Of a stretch of 64,000 bases of DNA, positions 12,951 to 61,084 are shown in pieces. Where the stretch lies: assembly GCF_901709675.1 (NCBI RefSeq), contig NC_051099.1, positions 7,314,001 to 7,378,000 of the forward strand. The letters run 5' to 3'. A program made the position numbers and the translations under genes. The notes beneath the pieces were generated by a model. That model saw only the letters and a program-made list of their open reading frames with translations, did not search any database and was not told the origin of the DNA. This DNA comes from Syngnathus acus (taxonomy: Eukaryota > Chordata > Actinopteri > Syngnathiformes > Syngnathidae). How positions within the stretch are numbered: position 1 is the stretch's first letter; every line of letters begins with the position of its first letter.

Positions 12951-15662
12951 GGGAAACAACAACAAAACCCCATTAGATTGATTTAATATTTGGGATTGCC
13001 TTTTGTTACTTTTCTGCTTTCATAAACCTACTAATTCAATTGACAACTTTGTTCAAATCTGTGGTTTTGAAACTGTAAAATGCAATGCTTTGCGCTCTGA
13101 CCATTGAAATACAGCAAAGTAGTAGGCCTAAGTGTTCATCAAAATGAAATTTAATTAATAAACGGTAAAAAGCTATATTATAGAGGTTCAACATTAACAG
13201 CACTCAAATACCAAAAAAAATTGCCACTAATAATTCACTCAAAACTGTATTGCACATAAAAGTTAAATTAAAAATGGTATTTGATTGAATTACATACATT
13301 TAAAAAAAAAGTTCTTAAAGAATAATTACAAATGCTTGTGCCTAAAAGTTAAACACAACCGAACAGTAATATAGCATTATTTTAAAATAAATTACACTGT
13401 AAAATGTTTTAAACAGGTTCCATGCACAGCTTCAGGCTTCATTCTAATACTGTATGATTGATTGCATTTCTCATATTAAAAAGACTTTAATTTGTATTTA
13501 AGTAAGTAATTATTTGCCATATAATATATTTTTCCAAAGGTATTGGTTGCTATGGACTATTAAAAGATGTACATTATACATATGTATACCAAAACTTAAA
13601 GCATGTTTTTCTCAGCCACATGCCACAGATTTTAGCCACATGCCAAAGCATGTGTGTGGGCGTGTGTGTGTGTGTGTGTCAGTTAAAACTGCTGGGCCAA
13701 AATGAAGATAATTAAAACAACAGTTACTGGTGACTTTTGCATAGCACTGGGCTGTATGCAAATGAAACTATTTTATTTACCAAATATGTATGGAAAAAGC
13801 TTGAATTACAGAATCATTCTTGAATGTGCTCTTTAAATTTGATTTCAAGGGTGTTTAGTATTAGCTTTATTTGCACAAGCTTTAATAGTTAAGATTGGAG
13901 CATTAGAGTTGTTAATATTAGTTGCATGTATGGTTCAAAGCAATGTCTTTGTCAAGGTGTGGCTGACTGAGAAGAAAAGAAATAACGTCAGGTAACTGAC
14001 AACTTCCACGGTCTTCCTAAAGTTTGCAAAACGTATTGAAATGCGATTTTTTTTTTTTTAAATTTACATTTGTGCACCTCTCTATTGATGTTTTGAAATT
14101 TTAAGGTTCCTAAGTTCTTTTTCACCCACACAATTTCAACAATGATTCTCCTCTCAGCTATATTTTTCCACCTACCTAACCTTGACAGCCGAACCTGTTA
14201 TTGTGTTATAAATAAATGTTCCCAGAGATAAAGAAAGGCGAGGGGAAAAAAAAGAATAAATTACGCCTGATACATTCTTCATTGATTCTCTCATCAGTAA
14301 ACACCAGAGTCCTTATTAAAAAAAAAAGCTGTTAACCTTAAGATTCAAGAGTTTTTACTCTGAGGAAACCTTAAGGAAACCCGTGCATGTGTGCAAACTT
14401 TGTTGTAACACTTGAGTTTTCAGAACTGCAGGTCAAGCAACATCTGTGGATAGAGCCAACAGAGGGCAGCAGTTGGATTTGTCCTCTTCCGTGTTTTTGT
14501 ACATTCATTCAAGTGACCTTTGGCATTTTTGTGGAAATATAAAAAAGACCATTACTCACTAGCAATTTGGCTGAAATATTTAAATAAAATTCAGGAAATT
14601 ATTGAAGTTCCATGAACTTTGAAATGTGCGATGTGTCACAGTGTTATTAGTCAGGTCAGGCTGCTGATTGTTTCCCTTCTCTCCTTTTTGATTTAAAACA
14701 TTAATCTGTGAATGGCCGCGGGTTTTTAATTTTACAGGGTCGAGACAACTCATTACAAACCAAATGCCAACCTGCAATGTTCAAACTTGTTTGGAACAAA
14801 TGAGATTAGCTGTGATTCAATTAACAGTGGAATTAGAAATGTTATTACCAAGTCGAACTTTTACTGAGTCATTTATTTCATATTTGGAATCCAATAGGTA
14901 GAAATTGAAAGGGAATATACGCACATACAAAATGACACACATTTCCCTGAAGACTGCAACAAATGGGCCAATCCAAATATTTTTTCCAAGGTCCAAGTCT
15001 ATTGCAGATGAATAGAGTACATATTAAATGACATACCACAAAAAAACTCATATTAAATGACATACCACAAAAACGCTCCAAATGTGGGAAAGTGGTGGAC
15101 ATTTTTTCGTCCTCGCTCAACATTGTCTTGAGTGCCTCAGGTGTCTGAATGGTCGGTCGGACAAACATTGATACAAAATGTTTTCTTTTGATTGTGGTTC
15201 CAGTATGCTAAAAGCTGTGACAAAGTACACGCCAAAAAAAGAAGAAAGAATGGAAAGTATATTATAAAGTCAGCTATTTAATACTTACCTGAAAAGACTT
15301 AACCCCCAGACACATGCATTAAGTTTTATTCTTTTTAAGTTTTAATAAAGACTTGTAACAGTGGCCTGCAATTGCATTTCAGAGGGCCCGTCAGCTGCTT
15401 CATAGAGATTTTTTTTGTAGTTGTTTTGCCCCATATATTAGAGTATATCACTTTTTTCTGGGGTGTTTCTCAGGGATCAGTCTTAGAGCCCATGTTTTTA
15501 AGCTCTATGCTTGAAAACTGAAGTATTAATTGTAACAGTATATAAATTAATAGCTGGGCTCCTAAAGCTTTTTTGAGACACTTTCTAAAAATGTTTTAAA
15601 AACCTATTTGTCAAATTCACTTTCCTTTTAGCTATCACTTCTTTAGTGGACATCAAGAAAAC

Positions 15663-15721
15663 ACACGTACGCACGCATGCGCACACACACAGACACACAC
15701 ACACACATACACACACACACA
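15663..15721. repeat. (CA)n microsatellite, interrupted
   Basis: ACAC units with GT, GC and GA interruptions over about 60 bp. Confidence 0.9.
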
Positions 15722-18700
15722 TCTACTCTGTCAAAAGTGTTATTAATAAAACATACTTATTTATCTAATTAACCAAACAACATGAAAAAATCACCAGTGT
15801 TGGGAAAAATATACTTTTTATCATTGGATTCTATGTATCTACTTATGTGTGCAAGATCTTCCACAGTATGTGACAGTTTGACCTCGTGATAATGACTTGG
15901 GAGCATATGGCTGGCTAAGGAGCACATGACTGGAGTCATGAGTCGCGCTATACAATAAACTCCTTAGTACATGAACAGATCATGAGGTTGTTATGGGATG
16001 GCTGAAGCAGACAAACGTCTTATTTAAGTAGAAGTCATGAGTACGCCACAGATGTATGCATCCCAGGGGCACTAAGACTACGTCTTTGTTAAGCTAAAGT
16101 CATGAGACGACCATACTGCTCTTTCTATAATCGCATCCCCGTTGTTCTGTGGTCATGAGATGTAATTATGAGATGTCCTTCTTGTTTAAGAAACTATGCA
16201 TTCATGTAGACTCCCCCCATTGTTGTTCCTCAATAAAAGGCACGACCAAACTGGAGGAAGAGCGCGAATCTCAGCCACACTTGCTGTGTGTGGTTTGCGC
16301 CCTTCTGCAGAAGTCGCTTGCCATGGAAGACATCTCCTGCCTCTGTGAGATTCTTTTCAGATAAATGTTGTGAACCCAACAACCAGCCTGGCTTTGAAGC
16401 TTCATTTATCTTTATCCCTCCTCTGTCATTGCTGTTGATTGACAGCCGTACTTATTACATTATACATGAATCTTGACTGAACTCAGATATAAACACTACG
16501 TGTGACATTATAGGGCATTTCAATTTTGCTTGCAAAACAGCTAGCAGCGACAAAATTCCACTATATGCGCCAAACTGTTACAACCACAAAAAAGCAATCC
16601 GTAATGTGAGGAGGCCAACAACATGTACTCATATTTGTATATTTGTTGTTGAGATATATTAAAGTTAAAATAGCAAGTAAAGCAAAGCTTGCAACATTTT
16701 GCAAAAGGCTTCTCATCTTCTAAACACACTCACAGAACACAAGCGCACAAAAGAACACAACTTTGCTCTCTTTTGGGTTCTTTCTGGTATTTTGGTTTTA
16801 ATTTGTCAATTACCGGTCCTAAAATAACTTGGGTGGCAGTGCACAGTGACAACATTGGTATTACATGTTACACTCAATCTAACAAGATGTGATCACAGAC
16901 GTGGTAGATGTGACAGAGTAAAAGGCCTTCTCACATGACTGCCAAATATTTTTTTGGGGGGGGGGGCTGGGGCACCACTTTGTTGTTGAATCTCCAAAAA
17001 AACTATATTTTATTTTGTGCTGTGTTTCATGTGTGACTGAGGCTCGTGTTGTTCCACAACATTTGAGGATTTTAGACAATGATCAAAACCAAGCAATAAG
17101 TCAAGATTGCTTTGTCCCCCTTTTTTTTTGTGTTCAGACAATTGGGCACAGCTTTCAACATTCTTGACAGTTTCTGTACTGCTAATGAGTGATGTCAAAA
17201 TACAGTGTGTGTTCTGGTTTTGTCCGATTTTATTTAATTTTTGGAATGCAAATCACCACATTATCCAAGTTAACCAATGAGAACATCAATCAAATATCAG
17301 CTTTAATTTCACAATTTGGAATTCTTCCCCTGGTTCGCTCATTTGCAATATAATAATAACCATAAAAAGTGCACTCACCTCGCCACCCCATTACCAAAGA
17401 TATAATAATACTCATTAAATGGAAATTCCTATTGTTCACCTCTCTCAGACACAATTTAGTTTGGAGATTAGAGTTTTCTCCTCTCCTCTTAAAGGATGAC
17501 TTTCACTTATTGTGGCTCATTGGGGAAATTATGGAAAACTTTTTTTTTTTCTACCAGGTTGAAAGAATAAAATGACCCTTTGTCCTACACCATTTCCATT
17601 TTATTTCACTTTTTTAAAAATCTTTTCGTTGCAAATATTAATACTGTTTCGTCTCTTTGTTATTTAAAAAAAATATTTTTCAAATATAAACCTTGCATCT
17701 TTAAATAGAGATGAACTGCACAGAGCCTATAACTGCCCAAACATAATGAAAACTGAAAATGTTGTTCTTGAAGAACATTTTCAGGTTCTGATAGCTGTTA
17801 TTGCTTCACGTCAGTGTGGCTCAGGCTGGGTCGACGCTACAATAATCTTAAAATTGATCAAAGATGACAAGTTCAACCACCTCCCCCCCAAAAAGCATGT
17901 TCAGTCTAGTTGAAATGAGCTGGCACAGTGCTGTCTTTTGTGTCCAAGTGGTATAAATGATTAATAGGTTTCTTTTGCTTGTCTTTTCAGTGCCCAAGCC
18001 TCCCTGTCTGTGTCAGTTGTCTAGCTGAGATAAGAATACTGTGGCCTCCTGTCTACCTCATGATTCATACTTCATCTCAAAATGATGTTTTGGAAAATTT
18101 GAGCAGATGAAAATGTTTTATTTTGACCTGCAACAGGCAGCTTTACTCTTATACACATGACACACAGTAACCTCAATATTTGGGACTGGAAAATAAAAAT
18201 GATTTCAAGAATAGCTTTTTAGAGCTGTGTGCAGCGTGCGTCAACAAAATGAGCTGAAATTCTATTTGGCTGACTTTGCCTACCTTTACAATCTTGTAGC
18301 ATGTGAAATTTTGTTAAAAATGTATAAAAATCCATAATCATTGAGGGCATTTGTTGACTGAATGTGCATAGCGGTAACAAGTTGACATCCTGAATGACCA
18401 GAGAAATAGCTTCACCAACTTGAATTCCCATTGAGTTAACTGGAAAATGTGAGCAGGAATGTACATTTTTGGCTTATTCATCCCGCTGGGCACCCAATTG
18501 CCCTTTCCAAAGCAAGAATATGACTGATATGACCTTGTTTTAACAGCTTTTCATTATTTTAAAAACATTCATAGGTGCGCAACGAATAAATTAATGCAAT
18601 GTGGGTACATGGAGCAAAGATGACATGTATTTGTTGGAAATGGAAAATACTTGTGGCTAATGCTGAGTGAAAGATGTTCCCCCAAATAACGATTTCTATT

Positions 18701-19542
18701 TCTGCACAAGGCCTGTCCTTGACTACACGAGGAACCTTTATCATAATAAAATGAAGCAATTCCATCCTACCGGTGCATTGTCCATAAAGTATTCACAACA
18801 AGCTGCTCAATTCAATTTTTGCAATTTGATATTCTTTATTTGCTTTATTAGCTCAGAAGGAGCTCCCTTCTGCCCTCAAAGGAAACAAAAAAGTACTTCA
18901 CTGTGAGGCTATTCACATCCTGTTTGGAATAGGTTACATAGTGTACATGCTGTCTTTCACTTTCTACAGCGTTGTCCTTCACTTTCTACAGCGTTTATCT
19001 TCAATAGGGATCCAGTCTGTCCCATGCCAGTCGGAGTGGACATAACAAGTGTATTTGCACTGAATAACCTCCAAAAGAAAGCACGTTTCCATGGCATCGT
19101 ATTAGCACACGGGATCTGTCTCATGCAGGTAGAGTATACACATGTGCTGATATTATCCGATAATGGCCTCAAGGGACAACCGTGCTTACAGGTCACACCC
19201 AAAATGCACACTTGGATTCTTTTTCATATAGCAAAAATAGCGCCTGCAGCTTCTTTGTACTGGCATGATTATGATACGCAGGTTTTACAAGTCAAATCTA
19301 ACATTTGTCCTGTTTTGCATGGCTCATTTTTCGGTTTCACTGGGTTTGAACTATTTAAACACAAATGAAGACAAAGACGTGTTGCGTTCACAAGCACAGT
19401 CTTATGACTGTGAACTGAACATGTTGCACATCCTCCAACCCTCTCAAATAACTAACACACAGGCGCATCCATGTGCAGGCTTGAGGAATGCAATGAACCC
19501 ATTGACCCTAGTACATTGTGTATCCTGCCACGAACAACTGGA

Positions 19543-19745
19543 GGACAAGTCTACACGAGGAGGCGGCGTTCAACTCCACGTCATATTCCCATAATGCCAA
19601 AAACAACTCAACAACTTCCATTTTTATGGCACTCATAAAAAAAACAAGAAAGAAAAAAGGACAAGTGTTCACCAGAAGATGGCGTTCAACTCCAAGTAAT
19701 TGTCCCATAACTCCAACCACATCTCAGTCATATTTTAATGGCGCT
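19543..19745 (+). repeat. Imperfect direct duplication, period about 116 bp
   Basis: The block starting GGACAAGTCTACACGAGGAG (19,543) recurs as GGACAAGTGTTCACCAGAAG (19,659). Both continue with GGCGTTCAACTCCA, then CCCATAA and a terminal TTTTAATGGC-like stretch. The two units have diverged, so this is an old local duplication. Confidence 0.7.
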
Positions 19746-21190
19746 CCTTGGGGAAAAAATGCATAAATTAAAATACAAGAGGAATGCATGACAATCGGCT
19801 ACATACTCATAATCCATTGCGATCCTGTTGTAGTTCATCCCCAAAGTTTTTGACAGAGTTGAAGTCAGGGTCCCTGACATCAAACTCATCCAACTATGAC
19901 AAATACTGTTAAGAATTTGAAAAAAAAGGGGAATGCTGCCCTCCAGCGGTCACTTGGCAAAGCCTTTTTTTGTCAAGCTCATCTGCTACACGAGGTTAAA
20001 TGTTTTTTTTTTAAATGTATTTACTTTATTACATTATTTATTGGGCATAGAATTAGAAACGTCTCTCTGTGTCATAAAAGGAAAAACGAGCATTATTACA
20101 TTTGCATGGAAATTCCTCCCTATACTATTCTTCGATTGCTCAGTTGCACCACATGCTAGCAGCCTTTTAATGAAACCAAAGTAAAAGCATGTTCCCATGC
20201 AAACCGAAACTAGAAACAAGATATCAGGTGACATTATAAATATCCCTCTGAAAAGAAACACTGCGCCAGCCAAATGCAAAATATTACTTTTGGGACATAT
20301 TTAAAGGCTAAAATCCGGCCTGCAGTTGATTTCCACAGGAAGTCACACATGGTGCTTAGCAACACCTGCACGACTTCTTGCCAAGTGCTTGTGACATCTA
20401 CGCAGCAAATCTGCAAACCCAGTCCTCCACCCCGCTCAAACTGAGGCCCTAAATGATGCCAAAAAAAGTCTCACTCCGTCATGCAGTGCATAGAAACCTG
20501 TCTGTGGGTGTCTCGTCCTTGATGACTCAGAATCGCCTTTCTTTTATGTCATTGAAAAGGTTTTCTCTTTTTTTTTTTTACTTGCGAGAAAAACAAAAGA
20601 CTCAGAGGAAAAACCATTTAAAGCTATGAATGTGTCAAATGTCAAATGAAATTAAGTATTGAAATCTTGTTATGACAGAGCATCTGAGTCAAACGATTGT
20701 CATTATGTCATTACGTTGCTTGCAGGCCCAACCCAGCAGCCTCTTAAAAAAATTGAACTTTAAACAATAATTACGTGTTGTAGAAACACTTCATTCCAAA
20801 TAAGGTCCTTTCCTGGGGTAACAGACTTGGTGTGCCCAAAATGAGTGTGGCACCAAGGACTTGCCATGTCCATACATTCTGGATGTATACACACATAACA
20901 AGTACTGATGCATCTGATAGGCTTCAGCAATAACATTTACATACATTTAAATGATTCTGAATCTATTTGGGGGGAAAAAAAATCACTTTTGGCAGACTGG
21001 TTTATATTTAGATTCATTTGTATCTAAGTGAGACGCATTTCAGAGGAAGTGTCAAAGACAGTCAGGTGTGACGGAAGAACAAACAAATTAAACATCACAG
21101 ATCTTCTGCAGTGATGGAATGATAGGCAATTACTATTTTATGTTAATATCAGACCTCACATATTGGCTAACATGTTGTATTATATTATAT

Positions 21191-22052
21191 TACCGTATTT
21201 TCCGCCCTAAAAGGCGCACCTAAAAACCTAAAATTTTCTCAAAAGCCGACAGTGCGCCTTATAGGCCAGTGCGCCTTATATATGGATCAACTGATGAATT
21301 TGTTGATCCATACTGGTTGTACACAGTGCTCTGCCAAAATGTTTCAGTACGTTTTAGTACGACTAGTAAATTACAAGGTCGCATCGCTTCCCAGCATTAC
21401 GGCAACTGTAGTCAGGGGGCGTCACCGAATAGCTGTTGTACCCGCGAGGCTATTTCATGTCAAAATAGGCTGCTCTGTTAATGTTTCGAGTAAATCTACG
21501 GATCGATATGGAAGGGAAACATAGGTAAGTAGTACCAATGTGTTAGATCGAACTTTAGTCAGTTCCGATCATTTTATAGGAGATCGTTTGAGAAACGCGA
21601 TTGTTTACACTTTGCTGAGGCTCATGGGAGATTGCGAGCTGAGGCTCGTGAGACTTTGCGGATGGCTAATGCTATTGCGATAGCTGCTATACGTACCAGG
21701 CTATTTCATGTCAAAATAGGCTGCTCTGTTAATGTTTCGAGTAAATCTACGGATCGATATGGAAGGGAAACATAGGTAAGTAGTACCAATGCGTTAGATC
21801 GAACTTTAGTCAGTTCCGATCATTTTATAGGAGATCGTTTGAGAAACGCGATTGTTTACAGAGGGCTCGTTGGTTATTGGCTAGTGGATGCATACCGCAA
21901 CCCTAGTCAACCTCAGTTTGATGCAGTATAGCTTCTATTTTATGCGCCTTATAATCCGGTGCGCCTTATATATGGACAAAGTTTTAAAATGGGCCGTTCA
22001 TTGAAGGTGCGCCTTATAACCCGGTGCGCCTTTTAGGGCGGAAAATACGGTA
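21191..22052. mobile_element. TA-flanked non-autonomous Tc1/mariner-type element
   Basis: The ends are perfect inverted repeats over at least 30 bp, starting TACCGTATTTTCCGCCC and ending with its complement GGGCGGAAAATACGGTA, with TA at both outer edges as Tc1/mariner target sites leave. Subterminal motifs TGCGCCTTATATATGGA occur near both ends in the same direction. No transposase frame is visible. The interior carries a 163-bp near-perfect direct duplication. Perfect ends suggest fairly recent insertion. Confidence 0.85.
21447..21860 (+). repeat. 163-bp direct duplication inside the element
   Basis: Positions 21,447-21,609 and 21,698-21,860 match almost base for base (offset 251 bp). I see one difference, TGTGTTAGATC versus TGCGTTAGATC. 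An 88-bp spacer lies between the copies. The near identity implies the copy was made shortly before or after the element inserted. Confidence 0.9.
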
Positions 22053-22149
22053 CTATATATGATATGATTTGATATGATATGATATATTATATTATTATTT
22101 TATATTATATCTAGTAATTATTATATCTAATTATATCTTATTATATCTT

Positions 22150-22513
22150 CCATCCATCCATTTTCTGAACCGCTTCGTCCCCACGGGGGTCGCGGGTGTG
22201 CTGGAGCCTATCCCAGCCGTCATCGGGCAGTAGGCGGGGGACACCCTGAACCGGTTGCCAGCCAATCGCAGGGCACACAGAGACAAACAACCATTTGCAC
22301 TCGCACTCACACCTAGGGACAATTTGGAGTCTTCAATCGGCCTACCAAGCATGTTTTTTGGGATGTGGGAGGAAACCGGAGTGCCCGGAGAAAACCCAAG
22401 CGGGCCCGGGGAGAACATGCAAACTCCACACAGGGAGGGCCGGAGGTGGAATCGAACCCGCACCCTCCTAACTGTGAGGCGGACGTGCTACCCAGTGCGC
22501 CACCGAGCCGCCC
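22150..22513 (-). mobile_element. tRNA-derived teleost SINE
   Basis: Read on the - strand, the head holds an RNA polymerase III A box (TGGCGCACTGG, complement of 22,492-22,502) and a canonical B box (GGTTCGATTCC, complement of 22,448-22,458). The body has the sequence GGAAACCGGAG...GAGAAAACCC common in fish genomes, and the 3' tail is ATGGATGG (complement of 22,150-22,160). This is a tRNA-derived retroposon, not a tRNA gene. It sits about 100 bp from the TA-flanked element, separated by TATGA/TATTA low-complexity DNA. Confidence 0.85.
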
Positions 22514-22578
22514 CTATATTTATATCTCATTATATTATTCAACTATATAATAACAATTAAATGTGAGCTGATTATCCA

Positions 22579-22688
22579 TTTACAGTATGTGGTATCCACA
22601 GTCATAATGGTCCCCTGAGGAAAACGCTAACTAGAAGGGAAACCATAATTACAGTGTGGCCCGCAACGAAAATGAGTTTGACACTGCC
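22579..22688 (+). mobile_element. Truncated hAT MITE fragment
   Basis: Matches the right-hand third of the MITE family described at 26,781: CAGTCATAATGG, then GTGGCCCGCAACGAAAATGAG and TTTGACACTG at the end. The left part is missing, so this is a truncated copy. Confidence 0.7.
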
Positions 22689-24098
22689 GATTTATCGTAT
22701 TCAATTCAATTAACATGCGTGTTTTACGCTCATATTTTTTGAATCGTGCATCCTCAAGGGTGCTCATCGATAGAGGTGTAATAAAAAAAGCTATTTGATA
22801 CAAATGTTCAAATCATTGGCATATACTAGGATGTTAAATATTTAATTTCCACAGCAGTTTTAATGAGGGGATGAAGCAATTACATTGAACAAATACAGTA
22901 AATGCTTCTCTGACAAATTACAGGTTTCATTGCTTATTGTTTAAAAGCACACAATTGCGAATTTCAAGGTTGTTGTTCATTTATAGCCAGCTTTCTCTTT
23001 ATTTAAAGTTAAATAGAAGCTCAATTTTCCCAGAAATAAACAGTAAATAAATAAAGAAGCACTGCATTGCATATTTTGTGCATAATAAATTGAGTTGTCA
23101 GAGGGCATTACAGGTTGGAGGGACTTCTTAAATGTTATGTGGCAGTAAAATCTCACGATAAGTGAGAATCGCTAATGCCACTCCAACCCTATTAAGATGC
23201 TACACAAACATTTTGTTTTCATCAGTAGAGCACAAAGTCAAAATGGTGACACTTACATGTCACACAGCAGGTATGAACTTTAAAGGGATGAAGTTAGATG
23301 TCTTAACATGCTTGGCATTTGCGGAGGTTCCACGTTTCTTGATGCGTGAGTGTATTTATAACACCGGCCATCTGTAGAACGTGGCCATCTGTAGATGGAA
23401 TGGAGGAGTCGCTCATTGTTGGGTTGTACTTTTTCAATCCAATGCCTGTGTGACGCTTCGCCCTGGGGAGCAAAATGTGTGTTCATCATCCAGAATTGCT
23501 TGATTGCTGTACCACTGCTCCAGCATTGTGGGGAGTGAGTGGAGGGGGCTGGATTTGTACTTAATTATAGAACTGGTGATGCAAAGACAGTTAAGCAAAC
23601 ATTCCCCTTTTACACAACCACGAGTGGTACAGTCCAACATCTTAAAGGCAGAGCGCATGTACAGCTGACTACATGCATGAGTACATGTATAGCTTCAGCA
23701 GTCCTTATGAATATTTACTTCAATGTCCTGGTATGTTTTTTTCTTTTTTTTGCCTTTTACAAAATTTCCAAGGCAGTGGAAAGTGCATATGCTCATTCTA
23801 ACACACGTCACACAAGTGTGTAAATATACCTGCCTATTGAGACTACAAAAAATGTAGCACATACTACTAGATATGACAACACCAAGCTTACCATGTTACC
23901 ATGGCAACAATTGCACCAGGCAACAGCTGCTGAGTGTTGAAACAAGCAGAAGAAAAAAAGAGCCTTTAAGAAGCCATCTCAGTTTCAATCCAGTTCTATA
24001 GGTTGCTCTGCTTCATGTTTGCTTTTCTTCGCCGATGCACATGTAATTCACGCTCTCCTCCTCAACACATTTTCTCGCGGTCTAATTCCTTCTGTCTT

Positions 24099-24100
<2 letters not shown>
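22689..24100. other. Upstream of dlg4, no gene seen
   Basis: AT-rich flank with no supported exon or complete repeat. It becomes pyrimidine-rich toward 24.0 kb, where the dlg4 5' region begins. Confidence 0.5.

Positions 24101-24145
<45 letters not shown>
24101..24145. repeat. (CA)n microsatellite
   Basis: About 22 CA units followed directly by GTATAAATATATATATA and an alternating ACGCGCGCGTGCACGCAC tract, near the presumed dlg4 promoter. Confidence 0.95.
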
Positions 24146-24147
<2 letters not shown>

Positions 24148-24179
24148 ATAAATATATATATATGACACGCGCGCGTGCA

Positions 24180-24730
24180 CGCACACTCCCACTCGCCAGC
24201 TCTCTCTCCTTAGCTGTCCCCTCCCTCGCTTCTTCCTCCTCCATCCGTGCTCCGCTGTCTTATTCTGTTTCTCTTTTTCCCTTCCTTTCCACAGTGTGGC
24301 TTCCCCTCTCATTTTTTTGAATCCCCACCATCTCCATCATCACTCCATCTCTTTCCACATTCACACCACCCCCCCTTTTCTCCCAAGAAGAGCGGATGTG
24401 CCCTCACCTTGCCGCCTCGCCTCCACTTTCTCTCTCATACAAAATCCAGAGAGCAGCCTCTCTCTGTCTTTCTCCGCTCACTCTCTCCGTTTCCCTGTGG
24501 CCCTCCCCCTCCCTTTTCATGTTTCCCCCTCCCTCCATCCTCTCTTTCCCTCGCTGGTTCGGTTAGTCAAAGAAGAGATCCACAGAAGGAGAGAAAAGGG
24601 GGGGAACGGCAGGACGAGAGCGAGAGTGCAGGAGTGGGGCAGGCTGGGGAGCGGGGTGTGGGGCTCTCAGCCCTCTGTCGTGGGGGGTTGGGGGGGTTGA
24701 AACACACCCCGATATTTCTTACTAAATACC
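24180..24730 (+). promoter_or_regulatory. dlg4: dlg4 proximal promoter and 5' UTR (exon 1A side)
   Basis: About 550 bp of strongly pyrimidine-biased sequence (CTCTCTCC, CCTCCATCC tracts) precedes exon 1A and turns purine-rich at 24,575-24,640. A possible splice acceptor TTTCCTTTCCACAG|TG ends at 24,294, so part of the leader may be a spliced 5' UTR exon. An in-frame TGA at 24,698-24,700 shows that translation begins at the ATG at 24,731. The start site of transcription cannot be fixed from sequence alone. Confidence 0.5.
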
Positions 24731-59781
<35,051 letters not shown>

Positions 59782-61043
59782 TGCCCTCCCTTCCCCCGCA
59801 TATCATCTACCGACTCACGCCACCCTCCACCGCCAAAACAGCCTCGCCTCCAGAAAAGTCCGTGCTTGACTGAAGAAGACGGATAACAGAAACGCAGGAA
59901 GTGACACAGTGAGAGTGATCCCAGAAAAGAACTGACAGACACCAATGTGTAATTAGACTGAAACAGACTTAATTAGTATTCCACTTTCACGGCTGAGTTC
60001 TGAGGCCGCGTTCACACTTGGAACTAAAAAGCCATTTCACCCCAAAGCGGGGACACGGATGTCTTTTACGCAAATATGATGGGAACCACCTCTGTTTTGG
60101 TTCCTTGGTATCTATAAAATGTCCTCCCATACGCCAGAATGGAATCAATGTGATTACTTGTGGCATATTCCAGATGCATTTTGGTGTCAAGTGTGAAGTG
60201 ATGCGTAGCTCATCTGTCTTGAAACAGTCTGGAGGTAAAACAAGACAGATAGTTTTCAAGCCTACACCTGAAATGAAGGTGCCCTAAAAGACTTTGGTTC
60301 TCCCATTTTTTCTATACCTGTATCTGCTGGCTATTGATCCACCAGTCCACTCTGCCTTGTTTCAGGACAGAAAATGAGTGTGGGTGCTGCTGAGACCAGA
60401 AGTCTTCTATGGGCTAATCTTTTACTGATCACCTGTCAAATATTACAAGGCACTGTTATTTAGTGAAAATGATTATATTGAGGAAAAAAAAAGTGAATAT
60501 GCATTGTGCATGCATCCTCAAAGACAATGGAAGGACAGGACACGAAACAAAGAAGGGGAGGGGGGGGGGTCTTTAAATTAAGTCGAGCTTTTAAGCATGT
60601 CTCGTGATGAAGAAGAGAGACACGGTCACTTGTGAGCAGAGGGGAAACTCTTGACACACATTTTAACCCCTTACGCACACACGTTCGCACACTCTGCCAC
60701 ATGTCAAATTGTAACCTCAGCTTTTACCAATCACCCAAAGGGAGGGGGGAGGAGAGGGGGCGTCTGTCTGTTCTGACCTTTGTCTGGTCACAAACCTGGA
60801 TGAATGTTATCACTCTCTGGGCACAAACAGCACTGTCCCATCACTCTTCCGAAATCAATCCCTCAGCCACAGACGTTCACACTCTTCTCCAGTGGCCGTT
60901 CTAAAAGCCATGGTGTCACGGTGTTTGTGTGTGCGTATGTGTGCGCGTGCGAGGGAGGTACACGTCTTCTTTTACTCTCTTGCTTCCAGTTCTACTCTGC
61001 TTTCTCCCTCTTGTGACCACACACACATTAAAGCTAAGTTACA

Positions 61044-61049
61044 AATAAA
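61044..61049 (+). terminator. dlg4: Candidate polyadenylation signal (proximal)
   Basis: AATAAA 1.26 kb after the dlg4 stop codon, followed within 15-60 bp by TA-rich rather than clearly GU-rich sequence. Plausible but unproven. Confidence 0.4.
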
Positions 61050-61053
61050 TGGT

Positions 61054-61084
<31 letters not shown>

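Larger units (their letters stand above)
12951..21190. other. Long AT-rich non-coding stretch
   Basis: No coding exon can be supported in these 8 kb. It contains a compound CA repeat (about 15,663-15,721), a short tandem duplication of about 28 bp at 15,023-15,076, and an imperfect direct duplication at 19,543-19,745. If the 12,610 exon is real, this would be its first intron. Confidence 0.5.

Noticed and set aside
22448-22502. tRNA gene on the - strand
   Set aside because: A and B boxes are present, but the segment has no acceptor-stem pairing that I can build and continues into a SINE body and tail.
22131-22560. Open frames on both strands at 22.1-22.6 kb
   Set aside because: They lie inside the tRNA-derived SINE. 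Similar frames recur in any copy of this repeat.
24147-24154. TATAAATA as the dlg4 TATA box
   Set aside because: It is embedded in a microsatellite-derived TA run, so a match is expected by chance. No start-site evidence links it to the gene.
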